A DNA stretch of 64,000 nucleotides. Origin: Anthoceros angustus. Taxonomy: Eukaryota > Streptophyta > Anthocerotopsida > Anthocerotales > Anthocerotaceae. Both the position numbers and the translations under genes were made by a program. Below, one piece after another: positions 22,472-33,835 of this stretch. The stretch's first letter is position 1. Each line of letters begins with the position of its first letter. Under the pieces are notes generated by a model, which was given only the letters and a program-made list of their open reading frames with translations, ran no database searches and was not told where the DNA came from. The stretch is taken from the NCBI GenBank assembly GCA_010909165.1, contig MU008185.1, forward strand, positions 310,001 to 374,000, given 5' to 3'.

Positions 22472-22632
22472 CTCAAGTGAAGAGTATCAACCAGCTCCTC
22501 TTCCTCTTTAATTGCTCCTCTTCCTCTTTAATTGTTTGCTTGAGTATCAATCAGCTCCTCTTCTTCTTCAATTGTACAAGTGTGGTTTGCAAAGTGATGT
22601 TCAATTGTACAAATGTGGTTTGCAAAGTGATG
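22472..22632. repeat. Two adjacent short tandem repeats
   Basis: CTCCTCTTCCTCTTTAATTG occurs twice in tandem, with a third variant ending CTTCTTCAATTG. It is followed directly by two copies of a 33-base unit (TTCAATTGTACAA(G/A)TGTGG, then TTTGCAAAGTGATG). Both arrays share the CAATTG hexamer. Confidence 0.75.
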
Positions 22633-23979
22633 AAAGGGTCTTGAGGAAGCTTGGCCAGTGTTGTCAGGCCGCGTTGAATTTGAGCAATGTATAAGTGAAG
22701 GGTTGTATGTGCTTTGCCCTTAAGTGAGAATGACATATCACATTACCTTCAAAAATAATGTTTCAAAGATGTGTACCTTATCCTTTCCGGGTGGTATAAA
22801 TTGCCCGATACTACTAGACAATTTTAAAGTCCCTAAATTACTGGATATTTTTAGAAAATCCCAAAATCTTCCATTGCTAGACATTTTTAAAAACCTGCAA
22901 TTTCAATAAAGAGCAGAACCCATAACCTATGGGTTATGTCAGGCAATCGTGTCCTGTTTGCAGGCTAGGGACGTAGATAGCCTCCCAGTCGTGGCCATCT
23001 AATTGATATTCTTGTATAAATGGTCCGTCCTCTCATCTCTTCTCACATAATAAATTGTTATGCCATAATATTTTAAAGGATAATTACTCTTGATTATATC
23101 TTATGTATATATTTTATTTAAAATAAAATATTCTATTAATTATCCATGTTAGTTTCATCTTCCAATATTATAGTGCAGTAAGTGATTTCGAAACACATGG
23201 CCTTCGAAGTTCTTCGTGATAACGAGGCGTATTTATTTTGAGATAAATATTATGTATTATATATTTGAAGACCCTTAAAAGGAGCAACACGTTTCAGGTC
23301 ACATGCGCGTGCTGGTTGAAGACTTTGAAAGAAACCTACAAGGAGAAATGAAGACGACTTTTAAAGGAATCTACATGCAGAAATGAAGACTCCTACAAGG
23401 AGTAGCGACTTATTAAACATATGCTTGTAATACCATCTATACATGTGTGGTATGTACATTATATTTGGATGTCTTATCTCTAAGGTAGTTTTTTTTACTC
23501 TCTTATCGATACTATACGCTAGGGGATGTATGTTGTGTGCTGTTATTGTTTGTGTTGTACTTATCCTCATATTTTAACTTAATAAAATCATTATTTATAA
23601 TTCAATAATTTATTTTATCAGTGAATATTTTTCCATACCATAAAGAAGGGTACCATAAAGATGATATGATCTAGAAGCTTTAGATGCTGAGAGAAAATTA
23701 ATAACTAACTAGAAATTTTTATAAACTTGAGTTTGCTTATTTGAAGAGGTAGTTTATTCAGACACTGAATGTCGGGTACCTAGTGTGGGGAGGCCGGGAG
23801 GAAGGAGAAGTTACCTACCTATGTGGCTTATTATTGCACTTATGATACTTAGGTCTGCTGATGGACATAAATGCACGAAGGTTGAAGCCAGGAGCTGGGC
23901 GGATCGGAGGTAAGGAAAGGCTTTGCAAGGGTGTGCGGTTGTCGGTTTCGATGCCCCTGGATCATTTCTCCCGCTCAGC
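22633..23979. other. AT-rich intergenic DNA
   Basis: About 1.35 kb of AT-rich sequence with no credible ORF. Positions 23340-23400 repeat CTACA(A/T)GGAG-type motifs beside GAAATGAAGAC. The last 100 bases before 23980 become GC-richer and are likely the 5' UTR of the demethylase gene. Confidence 0.35.
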
Positions 23980-26855
23980 ATGTCTCTCGAGTTACCTGCC
24001 TTGGATGACATAGCCAAACCAGCTTCCCAGAATGGTGGCCCTGCAGCTCCCCGTGTAGAGTCCCCTGCAATTGGGCTTCCATTTTGGCACCCGGCACTCG
24101 CTTCGGGTGCAGCCAGAGACGCGGCGTCTCTTGAGCCGGCAAATAGAGATGGAGCTGCTCCCGCCCCTGCCCCGGCACCTCCAACTGGAGTCGGAGATGG
24201 AAGCCATGGAAATGGAGATGGAGGGGAGGGGATCTCCCTTGCAGGCAGGGACGGAGGAGATGGAGGAGCTCCGGCGACTGGAGACGGGGACGGAGCTGTG
24301 CAGGCTGCAGCGGGAGATGGAGCTGGGAGTGCGATGGAAGGGAGGGAGGGAGCAGGAGCTGCAGCAGAAGAATTGGAAGGAGGAGCAGGGGGCGCGGCGG
24401 GAAAGAAGAAGCGGAAGCGGAAGCCCCGGGAGCTCTTTATGGACATGGAGGAGAATCAGGTGAGGGGGAGAGGGATGCGGCCGGTGAGGCAGCACGCACG
24501 GCCGCAGACTTATGATGAAGCGGCTCTCGACTCCATGATCGACGAGCAGATCGGGGACATTGCAGGGCCTGGGAAGCGGAAGAAAAAGCAGGTGGATACG
24601 GCGAAGGAGAACAACATGGAGGCCATGATTGGAGCCGCCATCGGCTTCTCTCGCGAGTTTCTGAGTGACGAGGAGGTGGCAGCTAATGTGCTGCCGAGCG
24701 ATACCAGCGCACAGGAGCGGGCCAATTACATCATGGTGAGGAATCACATCCTGACTAGGTGGCGGGAGAACGTGAGTGCGTGGTTGTCGCAGGACACGGT
24801 GATGGAGACGATTCAGACCAAGTTTAGAGGGCTTGTCTCGGTTGCTTACAAATTTCTCATGCAGTATGGTTACATCAATTTCGGAGTGGCCGCGGCTATC
24901 AAAGCCAACATTCCGAAAGAACCGAACAAGGGCACGGTGGTGATTATCGGATCGGGGTTTGCTGGTCTTGCTGCTGCTAGACAGCTGCTGGCCTTCGGGC
25001 ATAGGGTGGTTATTTTGGAGGGGAGGCAACGTCCTGGTGGCCGGGTGTACACTAAGAGGATGGAGGGAGTGACCTCGGGGGGCACCGTGGTAGCTGCAGC
25101 GGATATGGGAGGAAGTGTTGTGACGGGTGTCCATGGGAATCCGCTTGCTGTGCTTGCCAGACAGCTCGGGTTTCCTCTGCATAAAATCAGGGAGCCGTGC
25201 CCCCTGTTCCAGCCCGATGGGAGTCCTGTCAGGCAGGTGTTAGATAAGAAGATGGAGAAGCACTTCAATGATATCCTAGATGAGGTAAGCTTATACAGAC
25301 AGGAGGTGGAGAATGCCGAGGAGTTGTCCTTGGGTGGGGCGCTGGACGTTCTTAGGGCTAAGTTAGGTGTAGTGGAGACGGAGGAGGAAAGGCAGCTGTT
25401 CGATTGGCATGTTGCCAATCTCGAGTATGCCAACGCTGAGCTCCTTTCTAAGCTGTCGCTGTCCCATTGGGACCAGGATGATCCATATGAAATGGGAGGA
25501 GATCATTGTTGGCTGGCAGGGGGAAACGTCAGGCTTATAGCTGCCTTGGCTGAAAACATACCCATTTTTTATGGTAGTACTGTACATTCAATCACATACT
25601 CGGATACAGGGGTACAGGTGGAAACTGGTGATCAGGTGTTTGTAGCAGATATGGCGTTATGTACAGTGCCACTTGGTGTTTTGAAGAGGGGCTGTATCAA
25701 GTTCCATCCCGAGCTGCCGCAGAGGAAGCTCGATGCCATCCGAAGATTAGGGTTTGGGCTCCTGAATAAGGTGGTGATGCTGTTTCCCCAGACCTTCTGG
25801 GGCTCAGAGCTCGATCATTTTGGACACTTGACTGATGATCGCAGCACGAACGGTGAATTTTTCATGTTTTACAGCTATGCTGCAGTTGCTGGTGGACCTC
25901 TACTTTTGGCCCTTGTGGCTGGGCAGTCTGCTATCAACTTTGAGGATATGGCTCCTGTGGAGGCTGTCACTCGAGTGTTGGAGGTTCTCAGAGGTACACT
26001 TTCATTTTCTGTTTGAGTTTTCCCCTCGGTGGACAACAATTCGCAACCTTCTGACGTATTTGGTGGCCAGGAATCTACCAACCGCTTGGCATCACAGTGC
26101 CAGACCCTCTGCAGTCTGTCTGCACTCGTTGGGGGAATGATTCCTTATGCTATGGATCTTACTCCAACGTAGCTGTTGGGTCTTCAGGAGAGGATTACGA
26201 TATCTTGGCCGAGAGTGTTGGAGATGGAAGACTCTTCTTCGCCGGTGAAGCCACAAATCGTCGCTATCCTGCCACAATGCATGGGGCTTTCTTGAGTGGA
26301 CTGCGAGAGGCGGGCAATATCGCAGTCCGAGCTGCAGCGCGGCTGGCTAGCACTACCAAGTTGAGTCGAGGTATACAGAAGGATCCCACTGCGTGTGCTA
26401 ACTTTATGGAAGATATCTTTAGTGAACCGGATCTCAAATTTGGGTGCTTTGAAGTTATCTTTGATCCCCGAACTCCGGACCCTATGTCCTCTGTGCTACT
26501 GAGGGTGGTCTTGGTGGACTCCACTAGAAGACCCAGTGGATTCATAGGTGAAGGCCAGAATGGAGAACCATTGAAAGAACCTTTAAAGTTGTATTCTGTT
26601 ATCAGCCGGATTCAAGCTTTGCAGTTGATGGGAGTGGGGGGAGGAGACGAAATGAGATTGCGTTTTTTAATTGAGAGTCTTAGAGCCAGGCTTGTAGGGC
26701 GAAGGGGGCTTGGTGCCCATGGAGACGCCCTCGCCCATGCCGCAAAGTGGGCCCGAACAGGAGCCAGGCGAGATTCTGCCAGACCTGTCAAGTCCGGCTC
26801 AGCTGGGAACAGGCAAGCACCTTCACCTCATGGTGGAAGACTCCCCCCAAGTTGA
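23980..26855 (+). CDS. LSD1-like histone lysine demethylase (LDL/FLD)
   Basis: Two exons, 23980-25993 and 26071-26855, giving about 932 residues. This is a nuclear FAD-dependent amine oxidase that removes H3K4me1/2 methyl groups; Arabidopsis members (LDL1-3, FLD) act in flowering-time control. Residues 1-150 are low-complexity (Gly/Ala/Pro/Asp) and end in a basic patch ([12 protein letters not shown]) fitting a nuclear signal. The SWIRM domain covers about residues 215-315 ([20 protein letters not shown]). The Rossmann FAD site [17 protein letters not shown]...[12 protein letters not shown] follows near 320-360, and [20 protein letters not shown] marks the second FAD segment. The start is the first ATG in frame; an upstream TTG frame is ignored. 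The C-terminal 60 residues after [11 protein letters not shown] are unusually Arg/Ala-rich. Regulation is not visible. Confidence 0.93.
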
Positions 26856-28713
26856 TCTAGTGAGTGTAGTTATCCTTTTTGCCACCTGATTGCCTTCACA
26901 AAACCCCATGTTCAGTATGACTTCTCAAGATCATTTGTACACTACGAAGCAATGTGGCATATTGCCATGAAGCTTTCTGCCTAGCGGGAAGCAATGAGGT
27001 GGACCACAATACTAAAGGTTCAATACCAAGGTCACTTTCCTAGGAAGTAAATTCATTGCTGCAAGATTTGCGGAAACATTACTCGAGCCTCGAGCATCTG
27101 TTGCTACTAGCCCAAGCCGCTCCCTCCAGGTCTCACCGAAACATACAACATGGTGCAGACAAAATTTCGTACTTTGCTGCTGGCTGTCCTACCTTTTTCC
27201 GGGGTTGAAGTATAATACATTAGTCTATTGGGGAAGATAACATTCAACGGGAGTACTCAGAAATCAACGGGGATACTCAGAACTCAATTATTAATATTAA
27301 TAAAAATGTCCAACTTTCAAAGGGAAGCCTTGTAAGCTTGTCATTATTTAAGGATGTAGCTACTTAAGCTGTAGTCTTTCTACATTCTCGCTTATAGATA
27401 TTTTTTACACTCCTCTAGTTTACTAGTTTATTGTTTGCAGTTTTAATAGCAGATTATTTCCTGCATGTCTTTTGTTTACAACGATACTAAATGAGTCTTG
27501 TGTAATGTTTGTTGTTGTCCACAATGACATGAAATGAATCCTGTGTAGCATTTTGTGACATGAAATGAGTCTTGTGTAATATTTTGTTCATTCGAGGACT
27601 TTGTGACAACATCTTAATTGTTTTGACAATGTATTACCTGTCCTTATTAAGTATTAGCTACTTGGTATTTGCATTGAGTTTATGGTTGTATGAACAAGAA
27701 TTCAGACATTCGTAAGATTATTGTATGATTTTACTATTCAGGATATTTATACTTAACGATAATTGATACTCCCGATTATGATTGTATGTAAAAGCTCAAC
27801 TCATAGGATAAATGTCTATATGGTTCGTAAGATTTTGGAAAACAACCTCAATTCATGTAATACCTATTCTAAAATATCTCTGCGATTAAGATATTTCAAA
27901 AAAATAAAATCTAATTTCCTCTTCCTTTTATTTATATATATATACACTAGATATTTTATCCATTTAATTTATTAAACTATTTTAATGTTATTTTTCTTTA
28001 CTAACAACACACATTTTTTGCTACATGTTATCTCAAACATCTAATTTTCACTTAACCATTTAGCCTCTCAAATTCTTCGACGGTGTCCGTCTTTATAAAA
28101 TACACAGTTATTTTTGCAAACGTGGCTTGGCTTTCGAATTTGGCTTGTCCAGTTTGCTGTAGGGACACTAAGTTCTGCAAAATGCCATCTATCACGGGAT
28201 GTTGAAGATATCAACATGGAATATCAAACTTCGAAGCTTTCGCTTTGTAAATCGGGAGGTTATCATCGGCAGGGCCTCCGTGGTGCAACCCTGATTTCAC
28301 CACTTAGTGGGGACCACGACACGCGCTCCTGAATTTCTGGGACAACTCGGCTTAGTAATTAGGTCCAGACCCAGCCTCTGTAATGTACAGTTCCAAATGT
28401 CCAGTAAAAGTTCGATTGCTATAATTTCCTATCGGTTTGAGAGCTTGGTCTACTCAGTGCTCGGAGATCCATGAGTAATGACCATGGTCAATGGGCAAGA
28501 CAACTCTTAGTATCAGACTGCAGCTGCGTACGCTGCAAAGCATCCTGGTATACAGGTAGGTGTTCACAGCGCATCGCAACCTTCATGCGTGGAGTCCTCC
28601 TAGTAGGATGAGCCTAGGCGAGAAGGCAATGATATGTACAAATAGCAGCTGACTTACCCCAAGACTGGGACTTCAACTGTACAGGCAGCTCCAAAGATTG
28701 ATTTGAGCAAACA
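26856..28713. other. AT-rich intergenic DNA with small repeats
   Basis: No gene is supportable in this 1.86 kb. Two copies of a 21-base motif (CAACGGG(A/G)(A/G)TACTCAGAA) lie at about 27248-27288. A roughly 44-base unit (ATGAAATGAGTCTTGTGTAAT) is repeated about three times at 27489-27590. The remainder is AT-rich, with a (TA)n tract near 27936. The part next to 28713 should contain the 3' UTR of the methyltransferase. Confidence 0.4.
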
Positions 28714-29607
28714 TTATCTCCAGAACGTCGCCAGACGAGCCATCTTGGAAGTGAACGACAAGTCGGAAGTTGGAGGACTGGAGCTGTACTCGGACCAGTC
28801 TGAATGAAACTCGTCTCTCCAAAACTTCAAAACAAGCAGCTTCTCTTCTTCAGTATTCCTCTGGATGACGATGCGTGAAGCAAAGCCCCTCTTGCTCATG
28901 ATCCGGCAGATATCACACGGGTTGTTCTGCGCAAGCGTCACCAAGTACATGCATCCTTTACTCGTCAGAAGCTCGTCAGCAAGAGCTAGCATGCGGTCGA
29001 TGACTACTCGGCCCCTGCTGCCCCCGGCCCAGGAAGCCGTCAGGCCTGGAGCTCCGACTTCCTCCTCTGGCGTCGGCACGTAAGGCGGGTTGCACACAAG
29101 CAGATCCACGGAACCGGCTAACCGATCCTCCAACCCCGCCACCAGGTTTGTCACAAACACCTCCGCCTTCACATCATGCGCTTCCAAAGTTTTTCTTGTC
29201 ACCCCGGCAGCTGCCTCGCTGATGTCCGTGGCGATGTACTGCGCGGGATGCTCGCTGCCGATGAGCAGAGCTAGCGAAGTGATCACATACCCGCTCCCGC
29301 ACCCAACCTCTACGCATACATCAGGCTTGTCCCGAAGGATGTTGGTCTTATCGGCCAGCAGAGCATCCACAAGGGCAAACGTATCATCACAAGGTTCATA
29401 CACATCCGGGTGTCTGGCAACCAGTCTGATGTTGGCACTTCTTCTTGGTGCTGCGCCTGCTTCCTGCACAGCACGGGATGAGAAATCCGCTTGCCCTCCA
29501 ACATGCCCCTTGCACTCACAGGTCCTGACAAACCTAGAGGGGCCACGAACCTTTTTCACACTCTTCACAGGGTCTTCGACTGTGTCCACTTGCACCACAC
29601 AGTCCAT
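28714..29607 (-). CDS. HemK2/N6AMT1-type methyltransferase (MTQ2-like)
   Basis: A single-exon ORF of 297 codons from the first ATG (29607). Family members use S-adenosylmethionine to methylate the Gln of the GGQ motif in release factor eRF1, with the partner TRM112. Seen: the family start motif NIRLVARHPDVYEPCDDTFA, SAM motif I VCVEVGCGSGYVITSLA near residue 100, YIATDIS, and the catalytic NPPYVPTP near residue 170. The end is LLVLKFWRDEF plus a 30-residue Ser-rich tail. About 65 residues precede NIRLV, whereas typical homologues begin almost there. This is either a lineage extension or 5' UTR read as coding. An open frame extends further upstream to 29718 without an ATG. Confidence 0.88.
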   Translation of the reverse strand: MDCVVQVDTVEDPVKSVKKVRGPSRFVRTCECKGHVGGQADFSSRAVQEAGAAPRRSANIRLVARHPDVYEPCDDTFALVDALLADKTNILRDKPDVCVEVGCGSGYVITSLALLIGSEHPAQYIATDISEAAAGVTRKTLEAHDVKAEVFVTNLVAGLEDRLAGSVDLLVCNPPYVPTPEEEVGAPGLTASWAGGSRGRVVIDRMLALADELLTSKGCMYLVTLAQNNPCDICRIMSKRGFASRIVIQRNTEEEKLLVLKFWRDEFHSDWSEYSSSPPTSDLSFTSKMARLATFWR

Positions 29608-30035
29608 GCCTATCCTGGTCCCAGCCGAGCTCCAACCTAACAACAAACCGAAGCCACGCGGCCGATTCAGAGACTGGGTAAATACGAGGCTTGAGGAAGG
29701 AGACGCGCCATGTGCCACTTGAGCGTTGAGAGGGCCAGGAAGTATGGCAATACTTGAAACTGCTAGGTTTTACATCCAACATGAAGCAATGCAAGGTCGG
29801 GAGCCCGGTCCATGGTCACACTTCTTTAAACGATTTCACCCTAAACCCTATGATTTATCTTAACCCCAAAGTGACCACGGGACTCAAATCGAGTCTTTCC
29901 ACGGTTTCAGGCCACAAATGAAAATGAAAACAGCGGCATCAATTCACGCGAGCCCTGATGTGTTCATGAAGGGATTGGCTCTCCTATTCCCCCTAGAATC
30001 GGATTACTTATTAAGTTCAGAATTGGCAGGCGGGC
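29608..30035. other. Promoter side of the methyltransferase, no gene
   Basis: Upstream of a minus-strand gene. No ORF with recognisable content is present. It borders the foldback element at 30043. Confidence 0.3.
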
Positions 30036-30042
30036 TTCCAAG

Positions 30043-30475
30043 CAGGGTGTCATTTTGACCGACTACTAGCTCAGTCCCCGGGACCGCCTAGCCTGGCTAC
30101 GCTCGGTCCCGGACCGAGCAGGGACCGTGCCTTTTTGCGACCCTTGGTCATTAAATATAAAAAATATTAAATAAATAATTTATAAATAATAATATAAAAG
30201 ACTGCAGACTGGGGAGTCCGCAGACTGCAGCCCAACCGGCAGACTGTAAACTGCGTCCATGATAAGATGTCCATGTGTCCATAATAAATATAAATCCTTG
30301 GATATAAAATTAAGTAATTTATTAATTTTAAACCGAACCTTTTATGAACCGAGGGGGTAGGGTAATAGGGGACCGAGGGTGAGGACTGGACTCTTGAAGA
30401 ACCTCCGGTCCCATGTTTTTTTTAACACATGCCGGGACCGGGACCGAGCTTGGGACGGGGTCAAAATGACACTTG
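30043..30475. mobile_element. Foldback/MITE-like element
   Basis: Terminal inverted repeats: CAGGGTGTCATTTTGACC at 30043-30060, with its complement form GGTCAAAATGACACTTG at 30459-30475. The homology continues inward as CTCGGTCCCGG-type sequence on both sides. TTCCAAG occurs immediately outside on the left (30036-30042) and at 30480-30486 on the right, a candidate imperfect target duplication. The core (30140-30330) is AT-rich and includes two GGCAGACTG/GCAGACTG repeats. At about 430 bases with no ORF, this fits a non-autonomous DNA transposon. The CAGGG terminus suggests hAT, which is inference. Confidence 0.6.
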
Positions 30476-30486
30476 GAAGTTCCAAG

Positions 30487-31498
30487 CTCATAGCCTGCCT
30501 CGCTGCGAACCGGTGCTGCCGTTCCGACCGGGCTGCAAAAGTTGGCCCGTGATTTTTTGAGCTCCCAAGGTAGTTTCTCCAAATTTTCAAGGAGGTATTA
30601 GAAAAAAATTGCTATGTACTAGTCTCTATTTCCCAAGGTCCTGATAGCACGCTATGGAGGATAGTCTCCACAAGTAACTTGGTTGTAGTAGGCTCATCAT
30701 CAAATGACAGACACAGAGGATTGTAGAAAAACTTCATGCTCCGATGACATTGCAAAATAACTTCATGCTCTCATGACGTTGGTCCATCATGTGTAGAAAG
30801 GAGTCTGGATCATGCTTGATCCAGCCCGCAACAACAACACAATAATTTAGGCCTGGACAGATAGCACGACCTAAATTACAAGACTTTTTTTTATATAAGT
30901 CTAGGTACCCAAAGACATGACATGATGAAACAAGCTGCATTAGAGACTGCTGGCCAAGGAGGAAGACATACCTACCTAGCTTGTTCCACGGGGGATACTC
31001 CACCTCCTTGCCCTTGCCGTCTACAGCAACTGCTCCTCCGTCGTCCCCGGGTGTCACCCCTCTCCCCAGCCCGTTTCCTTTATGCTGTCGTTTCTAGAGT
31101 TGGGTATCTTCACTCTCCGTTTCACTTTCTGCGCATGTCATCTTGTAGTCGGCCTTAGCCTTCTATGTTGCCTCAACCTTCGCTACTCCTTTGGCTTTGC
31201 CCTTGTCCCTTCCTCTACCCTTCCCGAGTGTTGTTCCCCTCCTAGTCTCATCTTCCACAACTTTCAGGCACACGCTGAAACTCTCGTCCCGCGCCTCCCT
31301 CGTCCTCTAGTAGCTTTGCTACGAGTTGTTGCTGGTGGACTATTTGATTCCCCATCTCACAGCCTCTGCTCTTCTTTAGCCAAGTCATCCATTGTAGATG
31401 CTTGGGCTTTGGATTGCTTAACTCTTCTCTACGTCTCTTTCAGATCTGATGGCTTCTCACCCAGCAGCTCTCTAGCCAGTTGCAAGTTTCTGCTAGTC
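30487..31498. other. Gene-poor region
   Basis: There is a Ser/Leu-rich open frame on the plus strand (31082-31534), but it lacks any domain or coding-like composition. I call no gene in this kilobase. Confidence 0.3.
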
Positions 31499-31580
31499 AC
31501 AAGCGGTAGTGTGTCCTCTACCACCGCATCGTGAGCCTCACAAGCGGTAGTGTGTCCTCTGCTTTATCGCATCGTGATCA
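31499..31580. repeat. Two-copy 38-base tandem repeat
   Basis: CACAAGCGGTAGTGTGTCCT occurs twice, each followed within a few bases by CGCATCGTGA, giving a tandem unit of about 38-40 bases. Confidence 0.7.
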
Positions 31581-32600
31581 GCCTCCTGGCCGGAGGCCGC
31601 CAATGCATGATCTAGTCCCGAGTCCGATTCTACATGGAACTCCAACCTTTTTGCCACAAGCTTTGGCATCTGGAGGAACAAATGTGTGCTACTTTAGAGC
31701 CCTCATGCTGGGAGCTGCAAACCCTGAGGCACAACAATGCAAACAAACTGCTACGCCCCAGCACTGTTACGGAATACAGCCACGCTTCCACCACCCAAAG
31801 GCCGGCTAGGCGGTTCGGACTATTGTTGCCACCCAGGCTTCCCGTTCTTAGCCCGCACTTGCCATTCTCCTCGCCTTGAGCCCATAGCCGTTGTCGCCGC
31901 AATCCAGCCCAATCTGGCCACTGCCTCCAAAATCTGTAGTTGGTGCTAGCAAATCTCCGTGATTATGTATACCTTGTAGGTGCATGAACGAGAGCAGACT
32001 TGGAGAACTCGGTCAAGCAAGTGTATACGGATCCGGCCGGATTCGTGGTTCCCAAAGGTGGGTGATGAAGGTGGGCGGGGGAAGCAGGTTGTGGGTGATG
32101 AGGCATTTTTATATTGTATGAACCCTTGCTGGATTTTTTGCAGCTCAAATCTGCTGCTTCTTCATGGGAAACCGGCAGGCAGCATCTTACAATAGTGGGT
32201 GATTTGAACCTTTTGTTGCAAGCAAGATGACGTGAGACGATATCGAGGGTTTGTATTAAGGTAATCAGGTTCGGGGACCATGGCGCCAAAATTCCCATGT
32301 TGGAGGCCGAGGCTGCGCTAGGGACTCTAGAGGAGGCTGGGTTGCAGCGTCCCTTGATGGTGCAGGTGGGGCTTCAACCCTAAACTATGGGTCAGGGGTT
32401 GTGTCAGTCCTGCAACGGTATGGTGGAGAAGGGAGCTTCACAGAAGCTTCACGGGGACGATGTTCGGTAAACCGATTCCTGGCAATTGACTACGCACCTT
32501 CAAATTTAGAGGTTTCCTCTCCTATGAAGGGTTGAACACCGTTTTTAGCCATAGTTAGCTTAGCTCTTTAGGTGTGATGGGCGGCTTGCAGTTTTTGTTC
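31581..32600. other. Possible decayed retroelement, no intact gene
   Basis: The translated stretch at about 32160-32220 reads TIVGDLNLLLQA. This resembles the GDFN motif of LINE-type endonucleases, and a further open stretch (EAEAALGTLEEAGL) follows in another frame. Stops interrupt it and no flanking endonuclease motif is clear. This is a weak hint only. Confidence 0.2.
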
Positions 32601-32935
32601 ATTGAGAGGCATTCGGTTTTTGTGCCACAGGTCAGTGGGAGATATACGTGAGTTGCCCTCACTCCCTTGCTATTTGGGAGGCATTCGGCTTTTGTGTAGG
32701 AGGAGACGCTTGTTCATTGCAAGCTGACTAAGCTGGATTGAGTATTCCTTCACCAAAAGTTTTCAAGCATACCACAGGTCAATGTCTTCATATGCATTAG
32801 ATGGAGAGCTGGAGTATTATTTGCCTAGCCGCCAATGAGGATCCTGGATGCACCCGAGTTGCCCTCACTCTCTTGCTGTTTAGGAGGCATTCGGCTTTTG
32901 TGCAGGAGGAGACGCTTGTTCCTTGAAAGTTGATA
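32601..32935. repeat. Dispersed direct repeats
   Basis: A block of about 80 bases (GAGTTGCCCTCACTC...GGAGGCATTCGGCTTTTGTG...GGAGGAGACGCTTGTTC) occurs at about 32651-32727 and again at 32850-32926. A partial third copy (GAGGCATTCGGTTTTTGTG) lies at 32606-32624. There is no coding content. Confidence 0.7.
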
Positions 32936-33559
32936 AACCGACAGCGGTGCTTGAGCCTTCTAGAAGGCTCAGAGACTGTTGCCGATGACTGATTGCAGCC
33001 GGTGGGCGTCCTGTCACGTGAGAATATGGCAGGCTAGAGCAGCGAATGGAATGCGAGGTGGAGCTGCCATGGCAGAACTAGTAGGGTGTGGCGTGCACAT
33101 GGCAGAGGGGATGTAGGCGCTAGCCGTTTGCATCTTTGCTCATGGCTATGAGAAACGGCCATCACTTTTCCAAGATGATGAGCCATTCCCCACGAAGTTT
33201 TGCTGTCGTCTTTGATCAGTTGCACCTTGGTGGGGATTTCTTCTAACCGTCAAAGGAAGGGTATTTCAGGGTATCAATGAACACCCCATCCTTCGAAAAT
33301 CCAATATGAACTGGGTCAATCTATTTAGAGTCATTGTTCCTCGTGAAAAGAAGCGCATTGCTTCTACCCTCGTTTCTGTAGGTCTCCACTCCGCGGATGC
33401 TCACACAACATAGGTCGTTTGAAAGAGCTTTTAAAGATGCATTTGCCCCTATTTTCTTAGAATTCTTTGGTGTGTGTGGCGAACAAAGGATTCGGAAACG
33501 GGATTCTACCGAATTCACGAGCTGAAAATCGTGGAGGTGCTGTGGTCATCCTGGGCTTA
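32936..33559. other. Intergenic DNA, no gene seen
   Basis: Short frames occur on both strands without recognisable content. Nothing further is supportable. Confidence 0.3.
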
Positions 33560-33835
33560 AATGAGCCCAATCTCGAGAATTGCATTCCCCCAGACTCCAC
33601 TCCAACTTTCTCCTTTGAAATATGCTTGTCCGCCTTTTTCACCGATAAGTACAAAGGTATATCGTTCACTCTCAAGCAAGCCCGACCCCAAGCACTATAT
33701 TCGCCCAAACTCCAAATTTCCTCTTTGAAATATGCTTGTCCCGAGCACTGCATTCGCCTGGGCTCCAACTTTCCACTTTGAAATTTGCTTGTCCGCCTTT
33801 TTCACCGATAGGTGCATATATCGTCCACTCTCAAG
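33560..33835. repeat. Three-copy degenerate repeat
   Basis: The core CTTTGAAAT(A/T)TGCTTGTCC occurs at about 33616, 33724 and 33775, each preceded by a CTCCAA(C/A)TTTC variant. In the first and third copies it is followed by GCCTTTTTCACCGATA and ending C(A/T)C(A)CTCTCAAG. The middle copy lacks the second half. This looks like the partial duplication of a larger repeat. Confidence 0.65.

Noticed and set aside
23992-25182. Minus-strand 396-codon frame opposite the demethylase gene
   Set aside because: It lies wholly antisense to a clear SWIRM/amine-oxidase exon. It is Pro/Ser/His-rich from the GC-rich third positions and has no domain.
31082-31534. Plus-strand Ser/Leu-rich frame of 150 codons
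   Set aside because: It has no domain, skewed composition and sits among repeats; more likely chance.
32160-32330. LINE endonuclease-like GDLN motif
   Set aside because: A single short motif with stops around it and no other endonuclease or reverse transcriptase motif; not enough to call an element.
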